Positions 1 to 8,363 of a stretch of 64,000 nucleotides of DNA are shown here, piece after piece. The notes beneath the pieces are model-generated. The model made no database searches and was not told the DNA's origin. It worked only from the letters and a program-made list of their open reading frames with translations. The DNA is taken from the NCBI GenBank assembly GCA_013205085.1, contig JABMLH010000008.1, forward strand, positions 62,001 through 126,000. Direction: 5' to 3'. The stretch comes from Microbacteriaceae bacterium VKM Ac-2854. GTDB taxonomy: Bacteria; Actinomycetota; Actinomycetes; Actinomycetales; Microbacteriaceae. Position 1 is the stretch's first letter. Each line of letters begins with the position of its first letter. Both the position numbers and the translations under genes were made by a program.

Positions 1-7
1 GGCCCCC

Positions 8-676
8 GTGATCGCGGTCTCGACCGTGATCTTCGCGCTGCGCCCGCACCCGGAGACCGGCGCGAGCACGGTGTGGATCCCGGCCGTGCGGCGCATCCGC
101 GAGCCGTTCGCCGGACTCTGGGCGCTGCCCGGTGGGCCGCTCGGACCCGACGAGGAGCTCGGCGGCGCCGCGGGTCGCAACCTCCGCGAGACCACGGCAC
201 TGGAGCCCCGCTACTTGGAGCAGCTCTACGCCTTCGGCGGTACCGACCGCTCCCCCGGCAACGTCCGCGTCGTCTCGATCGTCTACTGGGCGCTCGTGCG
301 TAGCGACGAGGCCGAGCGTGCGAGCACCTCCGAGAACGTCACCTGGCTGTGCACCGACGACCTGCCCGAGCTGGCCTTCGATCACAGCCTGATCGTCGAG
401 TACGCCCTGTGGCGGCTGCGCAACAAGATGGAGTACTCGCGCATCGCGCACGCCTTCCTCGGCGAGACCTTCACCCTGGCGCAGCTGCGCGAGGTGCACG
501 AGGCCGTGCTGCAGAAGCCCCTCGACCCGGCGAACTTCCGCCGGATGATCGAGGCCTCCAAGGCCGTCGTCGCGACGGAGCAGCGCGTCACCGGCACCCG
601 GCACCGCCCGCCCCGGTTGTACCGCTACGACGCTTCCGTCGAACTGGTCGACAACGGCCCGCTGCCGACCCCCTAG
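8..676 (+). CDS. nrtR: NrtR-type Nudix-related regulator of NAD synthesis (5' end may lie outside window)
   Basis: The protein has an N-terminal Nudix-like domain (about residues 1-140) and a C-terminal winged-helix part (about 150-215), the NrtR layout. The Nudix box is degenerate: where catalytic members have REUXEEXGU this one reads RNLRETTAL. This fits the NrtR family, which senses ADP-ribose-type ligands and represses NAD genes rather than hydrolysing them. It lies just upstream of nadA-nadB-nadC on the same strand, which supports the role. The readable frame opens with GTG at base 8, so a few N-terminal residues could be missing. I did not find a clear palindromic operator between it and nadA. 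The regulatory role is inferred from family and context. Confidence 0.8.
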   Translation: MIAVSTVIFALRPHPETGASTVWIPAVRRIREPFAGLWALPGGPLGPDEELGGAAGRNLRETTALEPRYLEQLYAFGGTDRSPGNVRVVSIVYWALVRSDEAERASTSENVTWLCTDDLPELAFDHSLIVEYALWRLRNKMEYSRIAHAFLGETFTLAQLREVHEAVLQKPLDPANFRRMIEASKAVVATEQRVTGTRHRPPRLYRYDASVELVDNGPLPTP

Positions 677-724
677 AACGACCGACACCCCGAACCCTCC
701 ACCCCATCCCTTCCGCGTACCGAC

Positions 725-789
725 ACCCTCCACCCGCCCCGCACCCATACCCTCCACCCGCCCCGCACCCATACCCTCCACCCGCCCCG
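725..789. repeat. 24-bp tandem repeat, 2.7 copies, before nadA
   Basis: A C-rich 24-bp unit starting ACCCTCCACCCGCCCC is repeated perfectly at 725-748 and 749-772, followed by a 17-bp partial copy at 773-789. It fills most of the nrtR-nadA gap and ends just before the nadA ribosome binding site. It is not palindromic, so it does not look like a dimer operator. It could be a slippage-prone spacer or a C-rich rut-like stretch in the transcript. Confidence 0.85.
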
Positions 790-802
790 TCCGGAGAACA
801 CC

Positions 803-2101
803 ATGACCTCAGTCGACACCACCCTTCAGCTCATCGCGCGTGGCAGCACGCGCGGATCCAGCTGCAGCCCCGCGCTCGCGAAGGATCCGTGGTCGTTCGA
901 CGCGGGCCTGCCCGCCTACGGGCCGGGCGCCTCCCAGGCCGACCCGATCCCCGCGACCTCGCCGGTACAGGGTCGACTGCCCGAGGAGTACACCCGCGCC
1001 TCCGCCGCGGAGCTGGACCGACGCATCCGCGCGGCGAAGGCGACGCTGGGTGAGAAGGTCGTGCTGCTGGGCCACTTCTACCAGCGCGACGAAGTGGTGC
1101 AGTACGCCGACTTCGTGGGTGACTCGTTCCAGCTCGCCAACGCGGCTATGCAGCGGCCAGAGGCCGAGGCGATCGTGTTCTGCGGCGTGCACTTCATGGC
1201 CGAGACGGCCGACATCCTCTCGCGCGACGACCAGGCGGTGATCCTGCCCAACCTCGCCGCCGGCTGCTCGATGGCCGACATGGCCGACAGCGACTCGGTG
1301 GAGGACGCCTGGGCCGACCTGCTCGACATCTACGGAACCGAGCCGGATGGGGAGGGCCGCGTGCCGGTCATCCCCGTCACCTACATGAACTCCAGCGCTG
1401 CTCTCAAGGCGTTCTGCGGTCGCAACGGCGGCGTGGTCTGCACCTCCTCGAACGCGACGACGGTGCTCGAGGACGCCTTCGCTCGCGGCCAGCGCGTGCT
1501 GTTCTTCCCGGATCAGCACCTCGGCCGCAACACCGCCAAGGCGATGGGCGTGCCGCTGGATCGAATGCCGATGTGGAACCCGCGCAAGCCGCTCGGCGGC
1601 AATGACGAGCAGACCCTGCTCGACGCGCAGGTCATCCTCTGGCACGGCTTCTGCTCGGTGCACAAGCGCTTCACGGTGAAGCAGATCGAGCAGGCCCGCG
1701 CCGACTACCCCGGCGTGCAGGTCATCGTGCACCCCGAGTGCCCGATGGCGGTCGTGGACGCGGCCGACTCCTACGGCTCGACCGACTTCATCGTCAAGGC
1801 GATCAAGGCGGCGCCGGCCGGCAGCACCTTCGCGATCGGCACCGAGATCAACCTGGTGCAGCGCCTCGCCGCCGAGTACCCGCAGCACACCATCTTCTGC
1901 TTGGACGACGTGATCTGCCCCTGCTCCACGATGTACCGCATCCACCCGGGCTACATCGCCTGGGTGCTCGAAGGCCTCGTCGACGGCGTGGTACACAACC
2001 GCATCGAGGTCGACGCCACCGTGCAGGCGGATGCGCGCGTCGCACTGGAGCGGATGCTCGCCGCCGTGCCGCCGAGCTCGGCCCCGATCCAGGCGGCCTG
2101 A
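803..2101 (+). CDS. nadA: Quinolinate synthase NadA
   Basis: It condenses iminoaspartate with dihydroxyacetone phosphate to quinolinate, the second step of de novo NAD synthesis, in the cytoplasm. At 432 aa it is the long NadA form common in actinobacteria. Recognisable motifs include LLGHFYQRDEVVQYADFVGD, AGCSMAD, WHGFCSVHKR, HPECPMAV and CPCSTMYR. The likely [4Fe-4S] ligands are Cys155 (AGCS), Cys284 (GFCSVH) and Cys374 (CPCS), whose spacing matches the family. The ATG is preceded by a GGAG ribosome binding site. NadB starts 2 bp after the stop codon. The NifS-like desulfurase at the end of the operon probably supplies sulfur for the cluster. Confidence 0.96.
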   Translation: MTSVDTTLQLIARGSTRGSSCSPALAKDPWSFDAGLPAYGPGASQADPIPATSPVQGRLPEEYTRASAAELDRRIRAAKATLGEKVVLLGHFYQRDEVVQYADFVGDSFQLANAAMQRPEAEAIVFCGVHFMAETADILSRDDQAVILPNLAAGCSMADMADSDSVEDAWADLLDIYGTEPDGEGRVPVIPVTYMNSSAALKAFCGRNGGVVCTSSNATTVLEDAFARGQRVLFFPDQHLGRNTAKAMGVPLDRMPMWNPRKPLGGNDEQTLLDAQVILWHGFCSVHKRFTVKQIEQARADYPGVQVIVHPECPMAVVDAADSYGSTDFIVKAIKAAPAGSTFAIGTEINLVQRLAAEYPQHTIFCLDDVICPCSTMYRIHPGYIAWVLEGLVDGVVHNRIEVDATVQADARVALERMLAAVPPSSAPIQAA

Positions 2102-2103
2102 GC

Positions 2104-3594
2104 ATGCGCGTCGTCATCGTCGGCAGCGGGGTGTCGGGCCTGGTCACCGCCCTGCTCGCTTCACGCGAACACGAGGTGGTGCTGATCACCAAGACCGAGC
2201 TCGCCGAGAGCAACACCCGCTACGCGCAGGGCGGCATCGCCGCGGCGATGTTCGACGGCGACAGCGTGCGCCTGCACATCGAGGACACGCTGCGCGCCGG
2301 CGCTGGCCTCTGCTCGCGCTCGGCCGTCGAGGTGCTCTGCTCGGAGGGGCCGGCTGCGATCCGGGCACTGCTCGAGTGGGGCGTCGGCTTCGACCGCGAC
2401 GCGGACGGGCTCGCCCACGGGCTGGAAGCGGCGCACTCGCGCGCGCGGATCCTGCACGCGGGTGGCGACGCGACGGGAGCGGCGATCGAGCTCGCCCTGG
2501 TCGCCGCGGTGCGCGCCGCGCCGATCGAGGTGCGCGAGGGTGTACTGCTGACCGACTTGATCGTGCGCGACGGCGCTGTCGTGGGCATCGAGACGCTCGA
2601 CGGCCCCGTGTTCGCCGATGCCGTTGTGCTGGCCACGGGCGGCGCCGGCCAGGTCTTCGCGCACACCAGCAACCCGCTGGTCGCGACAGGCGACGGCCTC
2701 GCGGCAGCGCTGCGGGCCGGTGCGGAGACGGCGGATCTGGAGTTCTACCAGTTCCATCCCACGACGCTCGCACTGCCGGGCAACTTCCTCGTGTCCGAGG
2801 CCGTCCGCGGTGAGGGCGCCGTGCTGCGGGATGCGCAGGGCGAGCGTTTTATGCTCGCCGTGCATCCGGATGCCGAGCTCGCCCCGCGCGATGTGGTCGC
2901 CCGGGCGATCGCGGCCGTGATGCAGCGGCAGAACGGGCTGCCGGTGCACCTCGATGCCCGCGCGATCGATGCCGCGACCCTGGAGCGCCGCTTCCCGACG
3001 ATCTCGGCGGCGTGCCGGGCCAACGGTCTCTCCCTCGCGGACGACCTGATCCCGGTCACGCCCGCCGCGCACTACTGGATGGGCGGCATCGCCACCGATC
3101 TGGACGGGCGCAGCAGCCTGCCCGGGCTCTACGCGGTCGGCGAGGTCGCCTGCACGGGCGTGCACGGCGCGAACCGCTTGGCGTCGAACAGCCTGCTCGA
3201 AGGCGTGGTCTTCGCTCGACGGGTGGCCGACGCGCTCGGCACCGCCTGGACCACGGACGTCCCCGCCGCGCGCGCGGCGACGCGCATCCGTCCGGTCGAA
3301 CTCGATCGCGCCGCACTGCAGGAGCTGATGTGGACCCACGCGGGGCTCGTGCGCGACGGCGCGGCCCTGGACGCCGCGGCGACGACCCTCGCGGAATGGG
3401 CCGACGGCGCCCCCACGGCGTCGACGCGTGCGGCCGTCGAGAACACCGACCTGCTCACCATCGCCCGCGCGATCGTCGCCGCCGCCTCGACGCGCGAGGA
3501 ATCGCGTGGCGCGCACTTCCGCACCGACTTCCCCGAGACCCAGGCGCTCAGCTATCGCGTCGCCGGAACCAGAAAGGTCGCCGTCCCGTGCTGA
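2104..3594 (+). CDS. nadB: L-aspartate oxidase NadB
   Basis: This FAD enzyme oxidises L-aspartate to iminoaspartate for NadA. It has an N-terminal dinucleotide fold (VIVGSGVSGLVTALLA), the flavin and substrate segments TRYAQGGIAAAM and EFYQFHPTTLALPG, the arginine-rich VRGEGAVLRDAQGERF loop, and the C-terminal GLYAVGEVACTGVHGANRL block. At 496 aa it is about normal length, though the C-terminal helical domain is short. The frame stays open far upstream, but ATG 2104, 2 bp after the nadA stop, gives the family N-terminus. NadC starts inside its last codons. Confidence 0.96.
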   Translation: MRVVIVGSGVSGLVTALLASREHEVVLITKTELAESNTRYAQGGIAAAMFDGDSVRLHIEDTLRAGAGLCSRSAVEVLCSEGPAAIRALLEWGVGFDRDADGLAHGLEAAHSRARILHAGGDATGAAIELALVAAVRAAPIEVREGVLLTDLIVRDGAVVGIETLDGPVFADAVVLATGGAGQVFAHTSNPLVATGDGLAAALRAGAETADLEFYQFHPTTLALPGNFLVSEAVRGEGAVLRDAQGERFMLAVHPDAELAPRDVVARAIAAVMQRQNGLPVHLDARAIDAATLERRFPTISAACRANGLSLADDLIPVTPAAHYWMGGIATDLDGRSSLPGLYAVGEVACTGVHGANRLASNSLLEGVVFARRVADALGTAWTTDVPAARAATRIRPVELDRAALQELMWTHAGLVRDGAALDAAATTLAEWADGAPTASTRAAVENTDLLTIARAIVAAASTREESRGAHFRTDFPETQALSYRVAGTRKVAVPC

Positions 3595-4448
3595 CCCGCA
3601 CCACCATCGAACGCATCGTCTCGGCCGCGCTGGAGGAGGATGCGCCGTGGGGCGACATCACCAGCGAGACCCTGATCCCGGCGGATGCGGTCGCCCACGC
3701 CGCCCTGGTCGCCCGTGAGAGCGGGGTGTTCAGCGGCGGATCCGTCTTCGCCGGGGCCATGTTCGCGGCCGACTCGCGCATCCGCGTCACGCTACTCGCG
3801 CAGGACGGCGCGGTCTTCGGCCCCGGAGACGTGCTCGCCGAGGTCGACGGTCCGGCGATCGGCATCCTCCGCGGCGAGCGCGTCGGGCTGAACCTGGTGC
3901 AGCGGATGAGCGGCATCGCGACCCTCACGGCGGAGTACGTTCTCGCCGTCGCCGGCACCTCCGCACGCGTCGTGGACACCCGCAAGACGACGCCCGGGCT
4001 GCGCGCGCTGGAGCGGCACGCGGTGCGCAGCGGCGGAGGGCACAACCACCGCTTCTCGCTCTCCGACGCGGTGCTGGCCAAGGACAATCACCTCGCGATC
4101 CTGACCGCCGGCGGCATGACCGTGACCGAGGCGATCCTCGCCGCCAAGGCGAAGCTGCCGCACACCATGACCGTCGAAGTCGAGGTCGATCGGATCGACC
4201 AGATCGAGCCGGTGCTGGCGGGCGGTGTTGACACGATCATGCTCGACAACTTCACCCTCGATCAGTTGCGGGAGGGGGTGGACCTCGTCGCCGGGCGTGC
4301 CAGGGTCGAGGCGAGCGGCGGGGTGAACCTCGGCACGATCCGCGCCATCGCCGAGACCGGCGTCGACATCATCTCGGTCGGCGCACTCACGCACAGCGTG
4401 CGCTCGCTCGACCTGGGCCTGGACATCGCGGTCGCCGCGGCGCCGTGA
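3588..4448 (+). CDS. nadC: Nicotinate-nucleotide pyrophosphorylase (carboxylating) NadC
   Basis: It converts quinolinate and PRPP to nicotinate mononucleotide with loss of CO2, the last de novo step before the common NAD pathway. The 286-aa product has family motifs RVGLNLVQRMSGIAT, VVDTRKTTPGLR, SGGGHNHRFSLSDAVLAKDN, IMLDNFT and ASGGVNLGTI. The start is GTG at 3588, overlapping the end of nadB by 7 bp and preceded by an AGAAAGG ribosome binding site. The next gene overlaps its stop by 4 bp (GTGA), so translation is probably coupled along the operon. Confidence 0.95.
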   Translation: MLTRTTIERIVSAALEEDAPWGDITSETLIPADAVAHAALVARESGVFSGGSVFAGAMFAADSRIRVTLLAQDGAVFGPGDVLAEVDGPAIGILRGERVGLNLVQRMSGIATLTAEYVLAVAGTSARVVDTRKTTPGLRALERHAVRSGGGHNHRFSLSDAVLAKDNHLAILTAGGMTVTEAILAAKAKLPHTMTVEVEVDRIDQIEPVLAGGVDTIMLDNFTLDQLREGVDLVAGRARVEASGGVNLGTIRAIAETGVDIISVGALTHSVRSLDLGLDIAVAAAP

Positions 4449-5563
4449 TCTACCTCGACCACGCCGCGACCTCACCCGTGCGCCGCGAGGTGCTCGAGGC
4501 GATCTGGCCGTACCTGACCGGCGAGTACGGCAATCCGTCGAGCTCGCACTCACTCGGCGATTCCGCGTCGCGGGCGCTGGCGGATGCTCGTTCGCGCGTC
4601 GCGCGCTGGTTCGGCGCGCGCGCCTCCGAGATCACCTTCACGGGCGGCGGCACCGAGGCGATCAACACCGCGATCAAGGGCATCGCGCTGGCGACGCCGC
4701 GCGGTCGGCACGTGGTGACGACGCCGATCGAGCACGAGGCGACGCTCGAATCCGTCGACTACCTGAAGCGGATGCACGGGTTCGAGGTGTCGTTCGCACC
4801 GGTGGACGCCCAGGGGCGCGTCGATCTGGCGGCACTGTCGGCGCTGCTCCGCCCGGACACGACGCTGGTCTCGGTGCTGGCCGCGAACAACGAGATCGGC
4901 ACGGTGCAGGACACCCGCGCGATCGCCGCACGGTGCGCGCCGCTCGGGATCCCGCTGCATGTGGACGCGGTGCAGGCGGCCGGCTGGCTGGATGTCTCCG
5001 TGGCCGCCCTCGGCGCCGACGCGATCTCGATCTCGGGGCACAAGCTCGGTGCGCCGAAGGGCGTCGGCGCGCTGTACGTCCGCGGACGACTGCCGCTCGA
5101 GCCGCTGCTGCACGGCGGCGGCCAGGAGCGCGGCCGGCGCTCCGGCACCGAGAACGTGGCGTTCGCGGTGGCTCTGGCGGCCGCCGTCGGCTCGGCCGAT
5201 CCGTCGGCCGGCGAGCGGATCTCGGCGCTTCGCGACGCGTTCATCCGCTCCGTTCTCACGGACATTCCGGGTGCGCGACTGACCGGATCGGCCGAGCACC
5301 GCCTCCCGTCGGTCGCGTCGTTCGTCTTCCCCGGACGCAGCGGCGAGTCGATCCTGCTCGCTCTGGAGGAGCGCGGCGTCGTTGTCTCGAGCGGATCCGC
5401 CTGCGCGGCCGGACGGGACGAGCCGTCGCACGTGCTGCTCGCGCTGGGCCTCGCACCCGAGCTGGCCCAGACCGCGGTGCGCTTCTCTTTCGGCGCCGAA
5501 TCCACGGTCGACGACGCCACCGCGGCGGTCGCCGCCCTTCGCGCCGTGCTGTCCGTCGTGTGA
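4445..5563 (+). CDS. NifS/IscS-type cysteine desulfurase of the NAD operon
   Basis: This PLP enzyme takes sulfur from cysteine as an enzyme persulfide. The fold-type I pattern is clear: AATSPVRREVLEA at the N-terminus, the cofactor lysine in SGHKLGAPKG (Lys200), GGGQERGRRSGTEN, and the active cysteine in SSGSACAAG (Cys320). It is 372 aa. It starts with GTG inside the nadC stop, so it is the fourth member of the nadABC operon. A NifS in this position is known from other Gram-positives (Bacillus), where it matures the NadA iron-sulfur cluster. That role is inferred here from context. Confidence 0.92.
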   Translation: MIYLDHAATSPVRREVLEAIWPYLTGEYGNPSSSHSLGDSASRALADARSRVARWFGARASEITFTGGGTEAINTAIKGIALATPRGRHVVTTPIEHEATLESVDYLKRMHGFEVSFAPVDAQGRVDLAALSALLRPDTTLVSVLAANNEIGTVQDTRAIAARCAPLGIPLHVDAVQAAGWLDVSVAALGADAISISGHKLGAPKGVGALYVRGRLPLEPLLHGGGQERGRRSGTENVAFAVALAAAVGSADPSAGERISALRDAFIRSVLTDIPGARLTGSAEHRLPSVASFVFPGRSGESILLALEERGVVVSSGSACAAGRDEPSHVLLALGLAPELAQTAVRFSFGAESTVDDATAAVAALRAVLSVV

Positions 5564-5663
5564 TCGTCCGCGCGCCTCTCGACCGCGCGCGCGGGGTTGG
5601 TAGGAGGCGCACCGTTGAGCAGGAGTTTGGGCGTGGCGGGAATGTCGGTGGTCGGTGAGAGGG

Positions 5664-5715
5664 TTCACAACTAAGGAATGCAGAGCGTAAGCTCGATCCG
5701 TATTCCTAGTAGGAA
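5664..5715 (+). promoter_or_regulatory. Candidate promoter and operator of the MFS exporter
   Basis: A possible -35 (TTCACA, 5664-5669) and -10 (TAAGCT, 5688-5693) are 18 bp apart. At the expected transcription start lies a symmetrical TTCCTA-G-TAGGAA (5703-5715), and an AGGAAT copy at 5674-5679 mirrors its left arm. An inverted repeat over the start site fits a TetR- or MarR-like repressor operator, but no regulator gene is adjacent. The promoter boxes match consensus weakly. Confidence 0.4.
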
Positions 5716-5763
5716 CAACCTCCGCCGTTCCATCGTCCTTCCCCCTGTGAACAGGAGACTCCC

Positions 5764-7254
5764 GTGACCGAGAGCACCATGCCCGACACGCGGCCCGACG
5801 CCGCGGCCGAGTCCGCTCCGCCCGGACCCGACACCAAACTCGACCCGAAGAGCCGCCTCGTCATCAGCCTGCTGCTGGTGTCGGCGTTCGTCGTGATCCT
5901 CAACGAGACGATCATGAGCGTCGCGCTGCCCGACATCATGAACGACCTGAACATCGAGGCGCACGTCGGCCAGTGGCTCTCCACGGCTTTTATGCTGACG
6001 ATGGCCGTGGTGATCCCGATCACCGGCTTCCTGATTCAGCGCTTCCACACCCGCACGCTGTTCGCCGCGGCGATGTCGCTGTTCAGCATCGGCACCCTCG
6101 CGGCAGCGCTCGCGCCCGACTTCTCGCTGCTGCTCGCCGCCCGCGTCGTACAGGCCAGCGGCACGGCGATCATGATGCCGCTACTGATGACCACCGTGAT
6201 GACCCTGGTTCCGCCGTCGGCGCGTGGCCGGATGATGGGCAACATCTCCATCGTGATCTCCGTCGCCCCGGCGATCGGTCCGACCATCTCCGGCATCATC
6301 CTGAACTTCGCCACGTGGCGTTGGATGTTCTGGATCGTGCTGCCGATCGCCGTCGGCGCTCTCATCCTCGGCCTGCGCAAGGTCGAGAACGTCACCGAGC
6401 CGCGCACCATGCCGATCGACGTGCTGTCCGTCATCCTCTCGGTGTTCGGATTCGGCGGCCTGGTCTACGGTCTGAGCACCGTCGGTGAGGGCTCGGCCGC
6501 GGCCATCGCTCCGTGGATCCCGTTCGTCGTCGGCGGCCTCGGCCTGGCCGCCTTCATCCTTCGCCAGCTCTCGCTGCAGAGGAGCGATCGTGCGCTGCTG
6601 GATCTGCGCACCTTCCGCTCCGGCAACTTCACGATCACCATCGTGATGATGGCGGTCAGCATGATGGCGCTGTTCGGCACGGTCATCCTGATCCCGCTGT
6701 ACACCCAGAACGTGCTCGGCCTCGCGCCGCTGACCACGGGCCTGCTGCTGCTGCCGGGCGGCCTGATCATGGGTCTGCTCGCTCCGTTCGTGGGTCGGCT
6801 CTACGACCGCTCGGGCCCGCGGGTGCTGCTGGTGCCGGGATCCATCGTGGTCGCCGGTGCGCTGTGGTCGCTGACGCTGATGAACGAGAACACCGAGCCG
6901 TGGATGATCCTCGCCGCGCACGTGTCGCTCAGCATCGGCCTGGCGCTGGTGTTCACGCCGCTGTTCACGGCCGGGCTGGGCTCGGTGCAGCCGCGGTTCT
7001 ATTCGCACGGCAGCGCCATCATCGGCACGATCCAGCAATTGGGCGGCGCCGCGGGAACGGCGCTCTTCGTCACCGTGATGACGGCGCAGACGATCGCGCT
7101 GCAGGCGCAGGGCGACTCCGTCGTGACGGCGACCGCGGGCGGCATCCACTCCGCGTTCGTCTACGGAGCTTCCATCGCGACCGCGGCGATCGTCGCCGCG
7201 TTCTTCGTCAAGAAGCCCGCCGAGTCCGACGAGCCGCTGCCGGTCGGGCACTGA
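5764..7254 (+). CDS. MFS drug-efflux transporter, DHA2 (14-helix) family
   Basis: A 496-aa integral membrane protein with about 14 hydrophobic helices, as in the EmrB/QacA branch of proton-driven multidrug exporters. The N-terminal helix motif NETIMSVALPDIMNDL and the helix 2-3 region VGQWLSTAFMLTMAVVIPIT are typical of DHA2 members. The hydrophilic N-terminus (about 35 residues) is followed directly by helix 1. The GTG start follows an ACAGGAGA ribosome binding site. It stands alone between the NAD operon and a convergent GNAT gene. The substrate cannot be read from the sequence. Confidence 0.88.
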   Translation: MTESTMPDTRPDAAAESAPPGPDTKLDPKSRLVISLLLVSAFVVILNETIMSVALPDIMNDLNIEAHVGQWLSTAFMLTMAVVIPITGFLIQRFHTRTLFAAAMSLFSIGTLAAALAPDFSLLLAARVVQASGTAIMMPLLMTTVMTLVPPSARGRMMGNISIVISVAPAIGPTISGIILNFATWRWMFWIVLPIAVGALILGLRKVENVTEPRTMPIDVLSVILSVFGFGGLVYGLSTVGEGSAAAIAPWIPFVVGGLGLAAFILRQLSLQRSDRALLDLRTFRSGNFTITIVMMAVSMMALFGTVILIPLYTQNVLGLAPLTTGLLLLPGGLIMGLLAPFVGRLYDRSGPRVLLVPGSIVVAGALWSLTLMNENTEPWMILAAHVSLSIGLALVFTPLFTAGLGSVQPRFYSHGSAIIGTIQQLGGAAGTALFVTVMTAQTIALQAQGDSVVTATAGGIHSAFVYGASIATAAIVAAFFVKKPAESDEPLPVGH

Positions 7255-7265
7255 CGCAGGCCGCT

Positions 7266-7343
7266 GGTTGAGCCTGACGAGCTCAGCTGGATGAGCCTGC
7301 CGGTACCGATCCCACAGCAGGAACGGGCTCGGCAGGCTCAACC
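7266..7343. repeat. Inverted repeat of the GGTTGAGCCTGCC family at a convergent junction
   Basis: GGTTGAGCCTG (7266-7276) pairs with CAGGCTCAACC (7333-7343), and a second internal copy GAGCCTGCCG (7293-7302) pairs with CGGCAGGCTC (7330-7339). The element sits between the stops of two convergent genes and may work as a bidirectional terminator. The same sequence family forms a 50-bp palindrome at 32417-32466, so it is a dispersed repeat. Confidence 0.7.
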
Positions 7344-7380
7344 GCGACGAGCAACGACGTCCTCGTCGCCTCGGCGTCGA

Positions 7381-7827
7381 TCAGTACGGGAGCGCACGCC
7401 ACCATGCGACCTCGCCATCGAGGCGCCCGGTGGCACGGAAGTGCTCGACCTGAGCCGAGCCGGCGAGGGCGTCGGCCAGCTCGAGCGTGGTCGATCGCTT
7501 GAACCCCAGCTTCTGCCAGAACGGCCCGGAGCGACGGCTGAACAACCAAGCCTCACGCGCTCCACGGGCAGCGGCCTCACGAAGCGCCCAGACGGCGAGC
7601 GCCGTCCCCTGCCCGCTTCGGCGGAACGCCGGGTCGACGGCAACACTGCGGATCAGGGCGGCGCGGCCATCGGCCGAGAGTTCGAAGCCCGAGCTTGCGA
7701 TGATGCGGCCTCCGGAGCGCTGCAGCCACAACGCGACCTCTGGTGCGTCGAGGGCGCTGACGGTGAGATCCGCGGCCCGGAGGAACTCCTCCAGTTCGAC
7801 GGCGGTCTCGGTCGTCACGCGCTCCAT
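7381..7827 (-). CDS. GNAT family N-acetyltransferase
   Basis: A 148-aa protein with the acetyl-CoA binding pattern IRSVAVDPAFRRSGQGTAL (motif A) followed by FWQKLGFKR near the C-terminus. It resembles the small GNATs often annotated as ArsN-like arsenic-resistance acetyltransferases, but no other ars gene is nearby, so I do not assign that role. The ATG lies 12 bp after the stop of the coiled-coil gene upstream, so the two are probably co-transcribed. The substrate is unknown. Confidence 0.8.
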   Translation of the reverse strand: MERVTTETAVELEEFLRAADLTVSALDAPEVALWLQRSGGRIIASSGFELSADGRAALIRSVAVDPAFRRSGQGTALAVWALREAAARGAREAWLFSRRSGPFWQKLGFKRSTTLELADALAGSAQVEHFRATGRLDGEVAWWRALPY

Positions 7828-7839
7828 CCGAACGTGCTG

Positions 7840-8187
7840 CTACGCCGTGGCCTCGTCGAGCTTGTCGACGACGATCTCCGTCGCGGCCTTGCGACGGGTG
7901 AAGCGCTCCGCCTCCGCCTCCGCCAGCTTCTTCGCGAGCTTGTCGCGTTCGGCCTTGAGCGAGGCGACGGTGGGCGCATCCAGGCGCGGGTCGATCACCT
8001 CGCTGAACGGACTCTCCGCTCCGGTCTTCGCGTAGACGACGGCGGCGTAGTGCGAAGCGGTGTTGCGCACCTTCGCCTTCGCCGCCTGCACTTTGCTCTT
8101 GCGGGCCTTCGTGTCGGAGACGACGTCGGCGTGCTTCTCCAGGGCCTTGACGAGATCGTGCAGGGCGGAGTCGATCTTCTTGGTCAT
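7840..8187 (-). CDS. Small lysine/alanine-rich coiled-coil protein, unknown function
   Basis: About 115 aa, highly charged and helical, with heptad-like Leu/Ala spacing in SLKAERDKLAKKLAEAEAER and a basic middle (KARKSKVQAAKAKVR). No signal peptide or membrane segment is visible. I do not recognise a named family. The start at 8187 (MTKKIDSALHDL) gives a sensible N-terminus; an in-frame start 30 bp upstream (8217) is possible. It precedes the GNAT gene by 12 bp on the same strand. Confidence 0.6.
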   Translation of the reverse strand: MTKKIDSALHDLVKALEKHADVVSDTKARKSKVQAAKAKVRNTASHYAAVVYAKTGAESPFSEVIDPRLDAPTVASLKAERDKLAKKLAEAEAERFTRRKAATEIVVDKLDEATA

Positions 8188-8363
8188 CCGGTCATTCTGG
8201 ACCACGAAGCCGCACAACGGCCAGTGGATCCTTCCTCAAATCGGCGTCGAGTTCAATCCTCACGATTGGGGACACCCGCGCGCCGTTCACCTGCGGTCCA
8301 CCTGACCTGGGTTCAATAGGGGCCGCGCTGTGTATCGGCACGGCCCGGAACGGAGTACCGCAC

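Noticed and set aside
725-789. PPAPHPYPP-repeat peptide in the nrtR-nadA gap
   Set aside because: The proline-rich reading comes from a C-rich tandem repeat in a frame that overlaps both real genes; no start site supports translation.
809-1996. Long minus-strand open frame (395 aa) opposite nadA
   Set aside because: It is antisense to a clear NadA, is rich in Arg/His/Gly/Val as expected for the shadow of high-GC codons, and has no ribosome binding site or motif.
7381-7827. Assignment of the GNAT gene to arsenic resistance (arsN)
   Set aside because: Similarity is at superfamily level and no ars gene or metalloregulator is adjacent.
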